From Deltaproteobacteria bacterium (lineage in GTDB: Bacteria; Myxococcota_A; Polyangia; Polyangiales; Polyangiaceae): a stretch of DNA of 64,000 nt. The translations under genes were made by a program, and so were the position numbers. The notes under the pieces were generated by a model. The model was given only the letters and a program-made list of their open reading frames with translations, did not search any database and was not told the origin of the DNA. The stretch is from contig JACRCQ010000071.1 in NCBI GenBank assembly GCA_016218915.1, forward strand, positions 62,001-126,000. Direction: 5' to 3'. This document shows, one piece after another, positions 32,904-40,875 of this stretch. Within the stretch, counting starts at the first letter, position 1. Each line of letters starts with the position of its first letter.

Positions 32904-34367
32904 ATGAGACGGACTTATTTCATCATTGGCGCTTCTTTGCTGATTGTCAGCGCTGTCTTCCCGGCCTGCGGCAGCTCCGACAGCCCAGACAGCACGCCAG
33001 TTGGCACTGGCGGTTCGAGCGATGCCTCTGTCGACGGAACCGCTGGTAAAGGCGGCGCGTCTGGGGGTGGCGCCGGCTCCGCTGGCAAGCACTCCGGCGG
33101 TAGCGCGGGGGGCGTGACCAAGGGCGGCTCGGCCGGCACAGCGCAAGGGGGCGGCGGGAGCGCAGGCACCGCAGGGTCCGGCATGGGTGGCGCTGCCGGC
33201 GATGGCGGCTCTGCGACCGGCGGCAGCGCTGGCGATGGCGGCTCTGCGACCGGAGGCAGCGCTGGCGATGGCGGCTCTGCGACTGGCGGCAGCGCCGGCG
33301 ATGGCGGCTCTGCGACTGGCGGCAGCGCTGGCGATGGCGGCTCTGCAACGGGCGGAAGCGGTGGTGCGGGCGGCTCCGCAACGGGCGGCGCAGCAGGCAC
33401 CGGCGGCAGCGCGGGCTCGTCGCCCTCCCCCCAGATCATCGCCGACCACACCATCGTAGCGCGCTACGACGTCATCCCCCAGACCTACATCGATGCCGTG
33501 AAGAAGATGTGGATCAACATCCCTGGCGAATCCCACTCAGCGGCCTACCGCCAGGGGCTCGTGGCGCTCGGGCAGTCCGACGCCCGCTTCCCCGCAGTGG
33601 CAACCGAGAATGGCGCGCCCGAAGCCTATACGGACCAGCACCTGCGCGTCAGTCGCTCCGTGCGCAATCAATACAACAACTGGTCCTACGGTACAGGCGA
33701 GGCCGGCTGGTATACCTGGAATGCTCACCCCCTCTCCTCCCAACCTGCGGCGAAGGATCTGATCAAGAACCACATCACGTACTGCGAGAACAACAACCTG
33801 CACATCGCGGCGATCGGGTTTGGATGGTGCTGGGACACGACCTGGCACAATGTTCCGGGCGGCACCGTGGACCCCGTGCACGGCGTGCGCTGGGCAGGCG
33901 CTTCGGAAGGTGGGCCGGACGGCGACCTGAGGTGGGGGCTCGACGATGATGACATCCCGCTGACTGGCAATCGGGTCACGATGAACACCTATCTCTCCGC
34001 GACCCAGGCCTACATCGACTTCGCGGCACAGCAGGGATTCGGCACCAAAGTGGTATTCACCACCGGGCCTGTGGACGGGTACACCGGAGAAAGCGGGTAC
34101 CAGCGTCATCTCAAGCACGAGCACATTCGCACCTATGTGAAGGGGGATTCGACGCGCATCCTCTTCGACTACGCCGATATCCTCTGCTGGGACGACAACG
34201 CGACCGCACCGAATACCACCACGTGGAGCGGACACACGTATCCCATCATCACGACGACCAATGCTGGGAGTGGAAACGTGGGACACATCGGCGACGCCGG
34301 CGCTCTGCGCCTCGGTAAAGCGATGTGGTGGATGCTCGCTCGCATCGCAGGGTGGGACGGCAACTGA
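32904..34367 (+). CDS. Gly-stalk lipoprotein with possible SGNH-type hydrolase domain
   Basis: 487 residues; GAAAGGTG precedes ATG 32904. Lipobox VFPAC (Cys near residue 22). The stalk (about 30-175) is Gly/Ser/Ala-rich and includes five tandem GDGGSATGGSA units plus a degenerate sixth. The C-terminal domain (about 180-487) starts IADHTIVARYDVIPQTYID and contains INIPGESHS, which could be a variant of the GDS block of SGNH/GDSL hydrolases, and near the end GHIGDAGALRLGKAMWWMLARIAGW, which could supply Asp/His. Confidence in the enzymatic call is low; the domain as a whole is a distinct Trp-rich module. The 3' end is 2 bp from the convergent pseudokinase stop. Confidence 0.68.
   Translation: MRRTYFIIGASLLIVSAVFPACGSSDSPDSTPVGTGGSSDASVDGTAGKGGASGGGAGSAGKHSGGSAGGVTKGGSAGTAQGGGGSAGTAGSGMGGAAGDGGSATGGSAGDGGSATGGSAGDGGSATGGSAGDGGSATGGSAGDGGSATGGSGGAGGSATGGAAGTGGSAGSSPSPQIIADHTIVARYDVIPQTYIDAVKKMWINIPGESHSAAYRQGLVALGQSDARFPAVATENGAPEAYTDQHLRVSRSVRNQYNNWSYGTGEAGWYTWNAHPLSSQPAAKDLIKNHITYCENNNLHIAAIGFGWCWDTTWHNVPGGTVDPVHGVRWAGASEGGPDGDLRWGLDDDDIPLTGNRVTMNTYLSATQAYIDFAAQQGFGTKVVFTTGPVDGYTGESGYQRHLKHEHIRTYVKGDSTRILFDYADILCWDDNATAPNTTTWSGHTYPIITTTNAGSGNVGHIGDAGALRLGKAMWWMLARIAGWDGN
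33198..33395 (+). repeat. Coding 33-bp tandem repeat (five near-identical copies plus one degenerate)
   Basis: Units begin at 33198, 33231, 33264, 33297, 33330 and 33363, each encoding the 11-residue GDGGSATGGSA or a variant. Differences are mostly third-base. Slippage or recombination here would change stalk length in steps of 11 residues without a frameshift. Confidence 0.85.
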
Positions 34368-34369
34368 CC

Positions 34370-36388
34370 CTATCGCCTCGTCGGCACCCGCTGGAGAAAC
34401 TTCGCAAACACGTTCTGGCTGCCTGAATACGGACCGTATCCGTACGCGTAGGGCCGTGGAATGTCATACGAGTTGAAGACGCACAGGACGGCCTTCTCGA
34501 ACCCGAGCACGCGAAGGTCCACGTCCGCTCGCGCATCGACCGCCTTGGCAAGCGACGCAATCGGCGCGGCGAGCGATTCGCAAGGCGATGGGGAGTCAGG
34601 GACCTCCACCACAGGCTCTGCGTGGCAGCACCCCCAACGAACGATCCCGTAGACCGCCAGCTCGTACCAGCCCAGCTTCCCCCACTCGTCCATGCCGCTC
34701 GTCAGCAGCGCTCGGCTGCCACGTACGATCGCCGCGCGCAAGCGGGCCGTGCCGCGCCGGACCTCCTTCTCCTCACACACGAAGCCGAGATCCTGGGGCA
34801 CGCGAAACGTGTCCGCCGGGAAGTACGAGGCCACGCACGCGGACACGTCCAGCGCCGGGACCGAGGAGGCCGAAGGCGCAGCCCGAACAGCGGTCTCGGA
34901 GCCGACCGGAAGCACCGCGCCTGCAGAGGACGGGATTGCCGGCGTCCATGATGCTTGGGTCGTCGACGCCAGGGTCGAAGGCACCGCGGCGCCGCTCGAG
35001 GGAACGGCATCCACGCCCGGCGCTGGCGAAGCGACCTTGTACAGGATCCCTCCTGCCAGAAGCGCCCCTGCGCCGACGAGCAAGGCGATGGGAAGGTGCG
35101 CGGGCTTGCGGGGACGTGCCGCAACGAACGCAGGGGTCAGGGAGTTGTCGCGCGGTGGCGAGGTGCCTGCGGCAGGGTCGCGCGCTGGCGCACCAGGCGC
35201 GGGGCTGTGATTCACAGACGCTGCCGGCGCGGACGCTTCGTTCGCGGACGGCTCCGGCGCAGAGCCTTGGTTCGCAGACGCTTCCAGCGCAGAGCCTTGG
35301 TTCGCGGACGGCTCCGGCGCAGAGCCTTGGTTCGCGGGCGCACCAGCCGTGGCGCTGTCATCTGGCGGCGGCTCAGGTCGTATGTTGCCAGGCGCCTTGG
35401 ACACCTCGACCGGATCAGCGCTCGCCTCTGTCTGCTCCGTCGCGGGCTGCGGTTGCACGTCCGATGCGCCGGTCTGGCGCAGGATCGCCACTTCCACCGC
35501 TGGCTCAGGCGCCGCGTCGGGCGCCTTTGGATCGCGGAGGGAGTAGTAGCCCGTGAAGGCAGGTCGGGTCTCAGGCACGCCCTTGGCCCGCATCGTGCTC
35601 CGGGTCAACCAGAGCGTCAGGTCAGCCAGCAGCTCGTCCACATCCACCCGACGCTCCGCGAGCTTCTTCGCGAATCCCCGGGTCATGAGGTGGGCAAGGT
35701 CCGAGTCATCGACGCCGAGCGAGCCGAGGGGAGGAGGGGCGCATGCCAGAATGCTGTCCGCAAGCTCTTGACGCGTCGCACCTGAGAACGGCGGCGCCCC
35801 GGCAAGCGCTGAGTAGAGAATCGCGTGCACTGCCCAGGCGTCGTCGGCAGCATTCGGCCCCCCACCTGCCACTCTCTCCGGCGAGAAGCAGCTCCCCGAT
35901 GGTGGCGCTACGAGCTGCGTCAGCAGCGGGAGCGGCCCGTGATCACTTCTCCACACGAGCAGCGCCCGAGCCGACAGGGCTCCATGAACCGCGCCGCGCT
36001 CGTGCAATCCTGCCAGCACGCCGCAGATCTTGGCCACGCATTGGACGGCTTCAAACACAGGCATCGGAGCTGCGCGAAGCAGCTCGGACAGCGTGCGTCC
36101 GGGAATCCATTCAGCGACCACGACCGCCGAGTCCGCAGTGGAGGCTGGGGCGCCAGGGATCTCCTCCGGAGACGGATCGTGGACGATGTCGACCAGGGCC
36201 GTGAGCCGTTCGTGGGTGAAGCCGAGCGCATTGCGCATCGTGGCCACGCGACTGAAAGGGAGCAGCGAGGCGACCACGTTGCGGTCCGTGTGCTCGTCGA
36301 GCGCCAGCCAGGTCACACCTTGCGCGGACTTCTCCGGGAGCGTCCGGTGGAAGCGGTAGCGGTCGGCGAGCAACCTCGGCTGCGGCAT
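34370..36388 (-). CDS. Transmembrane Ser/Thr pseudokinase
   Basis: 672 residues. The N-terminal 270 residues align with a kinase fold but lack every catalytic element: no GxGxxG loop (LPEKSAQGVTWLALD), no VAIK Lys (NVVASLLPF), HRD replaced by HGA (135-137, AVHGALSARALLV), DFG missing (LLTQLVAPPSG). Fold-keeping features remain: SPERV (169-173) and DDAWAVHAIL (182-191). A Pro/Ala/Ser linker contains a 10-residue repeat ANQGSAPEPS (about 350-400), then one membrane helix (431-451) and an extracytoplasmic domain with cysteines (FVCEEKEVRRGTARLR, WGCCHAEP). Last gene of the rseP-rsmB-reductase group. Confidence 0.82.
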   Translation of the reverse strand: MPQPRLLADRYRFHRTLPEKSAQGVTWLALDEHTDRNVVASLLPFSRVATMRNALGFTHERLTALVDIVHDPSPEEIPGAPASTADSAVVVAEWIPGRTLSELLRAAPMPVFEAVQCVAKICGVLAGLHERGAVHGALSARALLVWRSDHGPLPLLTQLVAPPSGSCFSPERVAGGGPNAADDAWAVHAILYSALAGAPPFSGATRQELADSILACAPPPLGSLGVDDSDLAHLMTRGFAKKLAERRVDVDELLADLTLWLTRSTMRAKGVPETRPAFTGYYSLRDPKAPDAAPEPAVEVAILRQTGASDVQPQPATEQTEASADPVEVSKAPGNIRPEPPPDDSATAGAPANQGSAPEPSANQGSALEASANQGSAPEPSANEASAPAASVNHSPAPGAPARDPAAGTSPPRDNSLTPAFVAARPRKPAHLPIALLVGAGALLAGGILYKVASPAPGVDAVPSSGAAVPSTLASTTQASWTPAIPSSAGAVLPVGSETAVRAAPSASSVPALDVSACVASYFPADTFRVPQDLGFVCEEKEVRRGTARLRAAIVRGSRALLTSGMDEWGKLGWYELAVYGIVRWGCCHAEPVVEVPDSPSPCESLAAPIASLAKAVDARADVDLRVLGFEKAVLCVFNSYDIPRPYAYGYGPYSGSQNVFAKFLQRVPTRR

Positions 36389-36447
36389 GACAGCCCGAGG
36401 CTAGCGCGTGCGCGGAAAAAGTGCGCGCGTGAATGAAGGGACCCTAC

Positions 36448-37137
36448 TCAGTCGTACCGCTCCGAGTGAATGCGCTGTCGCGGTATGCCGAGATCGTTCT
36501 TGAGCACCCCGCGTACCTGCTGGATCATCTTGTTGAGCCCGCACACGTACACGTCGCAATCACCTCCGAGCATGCGCACCATCTCGGGCACGTGGGACTG
36601 CACGTATCCCCGGCGCCCGGGCCATTCGGGCCCGCCGCGCGACAGTGTGGGAATGTACCGAAAGCTGCCGCGACGCTGCTCGATCGCTACAAAATCCTCG
36701 CGGTAGAGCAGATCCTGCTCGGTGCGGTGCCCGAACAGCAGCAGGGTCTCAGGCAGCTGCTCGTACGCCAGCAGGATCGAACGAAACGGGCTCACGCCCG
36801 TGCCGGTCGCTACCATCAGGATCGGACGCTCCGGCTTGTGCAGCGTGAAAAGCCCCTCGGGTCCGAGCATCGCCAGCGGCTCCCCCGGCTCGATCGTGTG
36901 CAGAAAGTTGCTCCCCGGCCCCCCTTCCACGCGCGTCACCGCTACCAGGAATGTGCCGTCCTGCCGAGGCGGCGAAGCGATCGAGTAGGCTCGCGCCACC
37001 CTGTCTTCCGTGGATTGCGGGATGCGGAACGACACCCACTGCCCCGGCTCGAAGACGAACCCAGGCCCGGCGTCCACGGTCAGCTCGCGAACCTCGGGCG
37101 TCAGCATCCTCGCCGCAATCAGCTTCGCCTCTCGCAT
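36448..37137 (-). CDS. Ferredoxin--NADP+ reductase-like oxidoreductase
   Basis: 229 residues from ATG 37135-37137, with GGAGAGG 6 nt upstream; a TTG 30 bp further up is rejected. FAD-binding RAYSIASPP (about 49-57; RxYS motif), phosphate loop, then the NAD(P) domain with GTGVSPFRS (about 109-117) and the terminal CGLNKMIQQV. Fits the FNR family (EC 1.18.1.2 or related flavin/ferredoxin reductases), short bacterial type. The last residues lack the aromatic C-terminus of plant FNR. A 2Fe-2S ferredoxin lies 10 kb away (47154-47621). It lies 26 bp after rsmB. Confidence 0.85.
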   Translation of the reverse strand: MREAKLIAARMLTPEVRELTVDAGPGFVFEPGQWVSFRIPQSTEDRVARAYSIASPPRQDGTFLVAVTRVEGGPGSNFLHTIEPGEPLAMLGPEGLFTLHKPERPILMVATGTGVSPFRSILLAYEQLPETLLLFGHRTEQDLLYREDFVAIEQRRGSFRYIPTLSRGGPEWPGRRGYVQSHVPEMVRMLGGDCDVYVCGLNKMIQQVRGVLKNDLGIPRQRIHSERYD

Positions 37138-37163
37138 CAACTGCCTCTCCTCACGTCCACGCC

Positions 37164-38516
37164 TCAACGCGTCCGCTCGAGGCTAGCAACAAAATAGCCG
37201 TCCGTTCCGTGCACGTGCGGAACGAGACGCAGCGATGTTGCCTCCCCCGCAAGGGACACCAGCTCGGGCGCGTCAAAAGGCGCCGGCCGAAGCCAAGGGC
37301 ATTGCGCGCGCGCCCGCTCCACCACCGCCTCTGCCTCCTCCTGAAGCACGCTGCACACCGAATAGACGACTCTTCCGCCGGGCCGGCAGCGCGACGCAGC
37401 GTGCGCCAGCACCGTCGCCTGAAGCTGCTGCAGCCCGGGGAGCGCACCCTTCAGATCGCGCGTGAGCAGATCCGGGCGGCGCCGAATCGTGCCAATGCCC
37501 GAGCAAGGTGCGTCGACCAGCACCCGGTCGTAGCCCTCCGGGACGTCGCCCGTTCCAGCAGACCAGTCCACGCCGTACGATGCGCCCAGCTGCCCCCCCA
37601 TCGCCTCGACCTGCCCGCGCAACGTCCTCAGCTTCGCGTCGTACAGATCCGCTGCGTCGACCGTCCCATGGTGCGCCTGCTCTGCCAGCAGCGTGGTCTT
37701 GTTGCCTCGCCCTGCGCACGCGTCCAGAACTCGATCCGTCGGCCGCGCCCCGAGCGCGAGTCCCACGACCTGGGAGCCTTCCTCCTGCACGATCCAGTGG
37801 GTGCCGTGTCCTGAAAGCCGAGCGACTTGCCCTGCTCCCTGCAGACATACGCACAACGGGCTCGCGCGGCCTGCTTCGACCTGGGCCCCGTCCACCTCCT
37901 GCGCCAGGCGCCCCAACCAGGAGGAGCGATCCTCTCGCATCCGCAGCCGCAAGCACACCGCTGGGGGCCAGGGGCCGGCGGTCACGTAGTCGCGAGCCTG
38001 CTCGACCGAGCCCAGCGCTTGCCCGATCCGCGACAGCAGCCAAGGGTGGACCGACTCGACCACGGCCTGTTGCAAGGGCACGCGTCCCGTGGTCTCCACT
38101 TCGTGCGCAAGCTTGCGCAGCACCGCGTTGGCGAACCGCGCCATCCCCTCGCCCCGGCCTGCCCGCACACCGTCGACCGCTTCCGATACCGCGGCAAATG
38201 CAGGGATCTTCTCGAGCACCAGCAGCTGATAGGACGCCACGAGCAGGTGCGCGAGCGTGGCGTGATCCACGGACTTGAGCCCGCGCGGCGCATGGCGCCC
38301 GATCCGCTTCTCGAGCAGCACCCGCACCCGCAGCGTCCCGTAGGTCAGCTCCGTGGCGAGCCGCTTGTCCCGGGTTTGCAGCTGCGCCGCCCGGTCCAGC
38401 TCCGCGTCGAGAGCGGCCGCTGCAAACGCCTGGTCGTGCAGCACGCGCTCCACCACCTGGGCAGCCACCGTGCGCGCAGTGGCTGCCACCGCGTTGCGAT
38501 TGGATCGTGTACCCAT
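37164..38516 (-). CDS. rsmB: RsmB-type 16S rRNA (cytosine-5) methyltransferase
   Basis: 450 residues from ATG 38514-38516, overlapping the rseP stop by 1 bp. N-terminal NusB-like helical domain (about 15-150; RTVAAQVVERVL, LATELTYGTLRVRVLLEKRI). C-terminal Rossmann methyltransferase: SAM loop VLDACAGRGNKTTLLAEQA (LDACA[A/G]xGxKTT), DAPCSGIGTIRRRPD with the release Cys, and YSVCSVLQEE with the catalytic Cys. Methylates C967 of 16S rRNA in E. coli numbering. The extra bases between the NusB-like and catalytic parts carry no recognised motif. Cys in the SAM loop (CAGRG instead of CAAPG) is a mild deviation. Confidence 0.88.
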   Translation of the reverse strand: MGTRSNRNAVAATARTVAAQVVERVLHDQAFAAAALDAELDRAAQLQTRDKRLATELTYGTLRVRVLLEKRIGRHAPRGLKSVDHATLAHLLVASYQLLVLEKIPAFAAVSEAVDGVRAGRGEGMARFANAVLRKLAHEVETTGRVPLQQAVVESVHPWLLSRIGQALGSVEQARDYVTAGPWPPAVCLRLRMREDRSSWLGRLAQEVDGAQVEAGRASPLCVCLQGAGQVARLSGHGTHWIVQEEGSQVVGLALGARPTDRVLDACAGRGNKTTLLAEQAHHGTVDAADLYDAKLRTLRGQVEAMGGQLGASYGVDWSAGTGDVPEGYDRVLVDAPCSGIGTIRRRPDLLTRDLKGALPGLQQLQATVLAHAASRCRPGGRVVYSVCSVLQEEAEAVVERARAQCPWLRPAPFDAPELVSLAGEATSLRLVPHVHGTDGYFVASLERTR

Positions 38517-40186
38517 CAGCCGAACAGCTCTTTGATCTGCGACAGGATCACGTCCCAGCGCCTCTCGACGTCGTTCTTGAACGCAATGCCGATCAACACG
38601 AACAGGAACGTCATCCCCACGATGCTCGCCACCTCTCGCACGCGCAAGGGCAGCGGTCTGCGCAGCACCCCCTCGGACAGGAAGAACAGCAGGTGCCCTC
38701 CGTCGAGCACAGGGATTGGAAGCAGATTGAGCAGTCCGAGGTTGATGCTCACCAGGGCCATCACCCACAGGAAGTGACTGGTCCCCTTCTCGCCCTCCTG
38801 CCCAGCCACCTCGTAGATCGTGAGCGGCCCTGACAACGCCGACAGGCTCATCTTTCCCTGCACCAGGCGAACGAGCCCGATGCTGATGAACCGCATCACG
38901 TCTCGCGTTTCTTCGAGCGCATTGCGGAAGGCCCATCGCATCGGATGCGGATTGGGCACCAGCGGCTCCACCGCAAACGGCAGCCAGTTCATCGTGCGCA
39001 GCACGAACCGCGAGTGGGGTGCGCCGTACTCGTCGACCCAGTCCACTCTTCGCATCTGGATCGTGCCACTCATGCGCCGGTCTTCGTGCAGCCACGTCAT
39101 CTCGTGGGGCTTGTCCGGCGCTGCCAGCAGCCGCTCCTGCATCGAGTGCCATGTGAGGACCTGGTGACCGTCGACCTCGATGATCTTGTCTCCGGCGCGA
39201 AGATGCGCCTGGTCCTCGGCCGACCCTTCGGGGACGACCGCCGCGTACAGATCCGAGCTCTCGAAGCCCGTGCGCGCCAGCAGATCCCCGGGGTTCGGGT
39301 CTGGCGTGAGCGCTGACACGCCATGCTCGAACACGGCCATGTCGCAAAGGCCGTCGAGCGCGCGCACCACCGGCTTCGGACGCAGGAAGGCCACGGGAAC
39401 CGTCTCACCCCGGTTGTTCTCGAACACCCGCTCCAGATCGATCAGCCGTTTGACCGGCATGTCCGCCACCTGGATGATCATGTCGAAGGTGCGCAGGCCA
39501 GCGCGCCATGCAGGAGATGACGCTGAGGAGATCCCCACCGTGGCAGCAGGAGATCCTGGCAAGACGCCGACGCGCCCGATGCGCTCCCGGATGCCAAGCT
39601 CGTGCGTCTCCTCGACCTCTTCGGGCGTGACCGACACGGTCACATAGCCGAGATCGCGAAACACCCGCAGCTGCAGCTCCTTGCCCGGGCTGTGACGCAC
39701 CGTGCGGTTGAACTCCGCATAGGTGCTGATCGGCGTGCCGTTGATCGCCATGATGCGATCGCCTGGCTGCAGCTTTCCGTCTGCCGGGTGGTCTGGAAGC
39801 ACGATCCCCACGGTCGGCGGCAGGAACTCGCGATCCGCAAGGAAGGCAACGAAGTACAGGAGAACGGGGAACGCCAGGTTCATGACGGGTCCGGCGCTTA
39901 CGATCAACGTCCGCTTCCAGATTGGCTGCGAGTCGAACGTGCGCTTGGCGTCCTCAGGCAGCACCGGCTCGTCCTTGCGCTCCTCGAGCATCTTGACGAA
40001 CCCGCCAAGAGGAAACAGGCCGATGCAGTACTCGGTCTCCTTGCCGCGAAACCGGACCACCTTGGGCCCGAACCCAAGCGAAAACGTCAGCACCTTGACC
40101 CCAAAGGTCTTGGCGACCACGAAGTGGCCCAGCTCGTGGACGAACACGAGAGAGCTGACGAGGATGATGAAGTACAGCAGGTCCAT
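38516..40186 (-). CDS. rseP: RseP/site-2 protease with two PDZ domains
   Basis: 556 residues, longer than E. coli RseP (450). Zinc site HELGH (17-21) in the first membrane helix and NLLPIPVLDGGH near residue 485 supply the third ligand. Between them lie two PDZ domains (LPDHPADGKLQPGDRIMAINGTPI and EDQAHLRAGDKIIEVDGHQV), with an extra 60-residue insertion after the first. Intramembrane cleavage of anti-sigma factors or signal peptides is the known role. The gene heads a minus-strand group with rsmB and the reductase; its start is about 135 bp from the divergent YceI-like gene. Confidence 0.9.
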   Translation of the reverse strand: MDLLYFIILVSSLVFVHELGHFVVAKTFGVKVLTFSLGFGPKVVRFRGKETEYCIGLFPLGGFVKMLEERKDEPVLPEDAKRTFDSQPIWKRTLIVSAGPVMNLAFPVLLYFVAFLADREFLPPTVGIVLPDHPADGKLQPGDRIMAINGTPISTYAEFNRTVRHSPGKELQLRVFRDLGYVTVSVTPEEVEETHELGIRERIGRVGVLPGSPAATVGISSASSPAWRAGLRTFDMIIQVADMPVKRLIDLERVFENNRGETVPVAFLRPKPVVRALDGLCDMAVFEHGVSALTPDPNPGDLLARTGFESSDLYAAVVPEGSAEDQAHLRAGDKIIEVDGHQVLTWHSMQERLLAAPDKPHEMTWLHEDRRMSGTIQMRRVDWVDEYGAPHSRFVLRTMNWLPFAVEPLVPNPHPMRWAFRNALEETRDVMRFISIGLVRLVQGKMSLSALSGPLTIYEVAGQEGEKGTSHFLWVMALVSINLGLLNLLPIPVLDGGHLLFFLSEGVLRRPLPLRVREVASIVGMTFLFVLIGIAFKNDVERRWDVILSQIKELFG

Positions 40187-40321
40187 CGGGGTCGGGTCCC
40201 CCCCGTTCTAGCGCGTCCCGGCCATCGGCTCCATAGAGCCGCGCGCTTGGAGCCGCGACCCGAGCGTGGAGCCTCGCGCCATCCTGTTTCCCGCGGCTCG
40301 CGTCCGTGCCATTGAATCGCG
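40187..40321. other. Divergent promoter region of rseP and YceI-like gene with small hairpins
   Basis: The 135-bp region has several GGAGCC/GGCTCC copies, including the hairpin GGCTC-CATA-GAGCC at 40226-40239. No clear -35/-10 pair is seen. Confidence 0.3.
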
Positions 40322-40870
40322 ATGCCCAAGTTCGACGCGACCACCGCGAGATGTCTCGTGTTCACGTTCAAGGAGGGGCTGCTGTCGCCTGTCGCCCACG
40401 ACCTCAAGCTCCGCGTCGAACGGTTCGAGATCGACATCGAGCCTGCCTCTCCTGGCGCGGCGCCTCGCCTGACCGCTCGGTTCGAGTCCCGTTCCCTGCG
40501 CGTGGTCTGCGCGATGAAGAACGGCCGCGATGCCCCTGACTCGCTCAGCGCAAAGGATTGCACGGACATCGAGAAGAACATCGTGGAAGCCGTGCTCGAT
40601 GTTCGCAAGCACCCGCACATTCTGTTCGAATCGACGTCCATCGAGCCTGCAGGAGGCGGGTACCTGATTCGAGGCAGGCTCGGCATCCAGGGCCGCGAAC
40701 GGGTGATCCGTCTCGACGCACGCAAGCAGGGAGATCGCCTTGTGGCCGAGGCACGCCTGCACCAGCCCGACTTCGGCATCAAGCCGTTCTCAGCCATGCT
40801 CGGAACGATCCGCATCAAGGCCGATGTCGACGTGCGCGTGGAGCTTCCCGCGAGCGCTGCAGCGCTCTGA
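40322..40870 (+). CDS. YceI-like lipid-binding protein, cytoplasmic form
   Basis: 182 residues from ATG 40322, without a signal peptide. The YceI-like lipocalin pattern is visible: start FDATTARCLVFTFKEGLLSPVAHDLKLRV, middle KHPHILFES, and end DFGIKPFSAMLGTIRIKADVDVRVEL. YceI proteins bind polyisoprenoid lipids in the periplasm; this one lacks export signals and contains three cysteines, so its location is uncertain. Stands alone, divergent from rseP and convergent with glgA (5 bp between stops). Confidence 0.8.
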   Translation: MPKFDATTARCLVFTFKEGLLSPVAHDLKLRVERFEIDIEPASPGAAPRLTARFESRSLRVVCAMKNGRDAPDSLSAKDCTDIEKNIVEAVLDVRKHPHILFESTSIEPAGGGYLIRGRLGIQGRERVIRLDARKQGDRLVAEARLHQPDFGIKPFSAMLGTIRIKADVDVRVELPASAAAL

Positions 40871-40875
40871 GCTTC

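Noticed and set aside
33198..33395. CRISPR-like spaced repeats
   Set aside because: The 33-bp units are contiguous, in frame and encode a Gly-rich stalk; there are no spacers.
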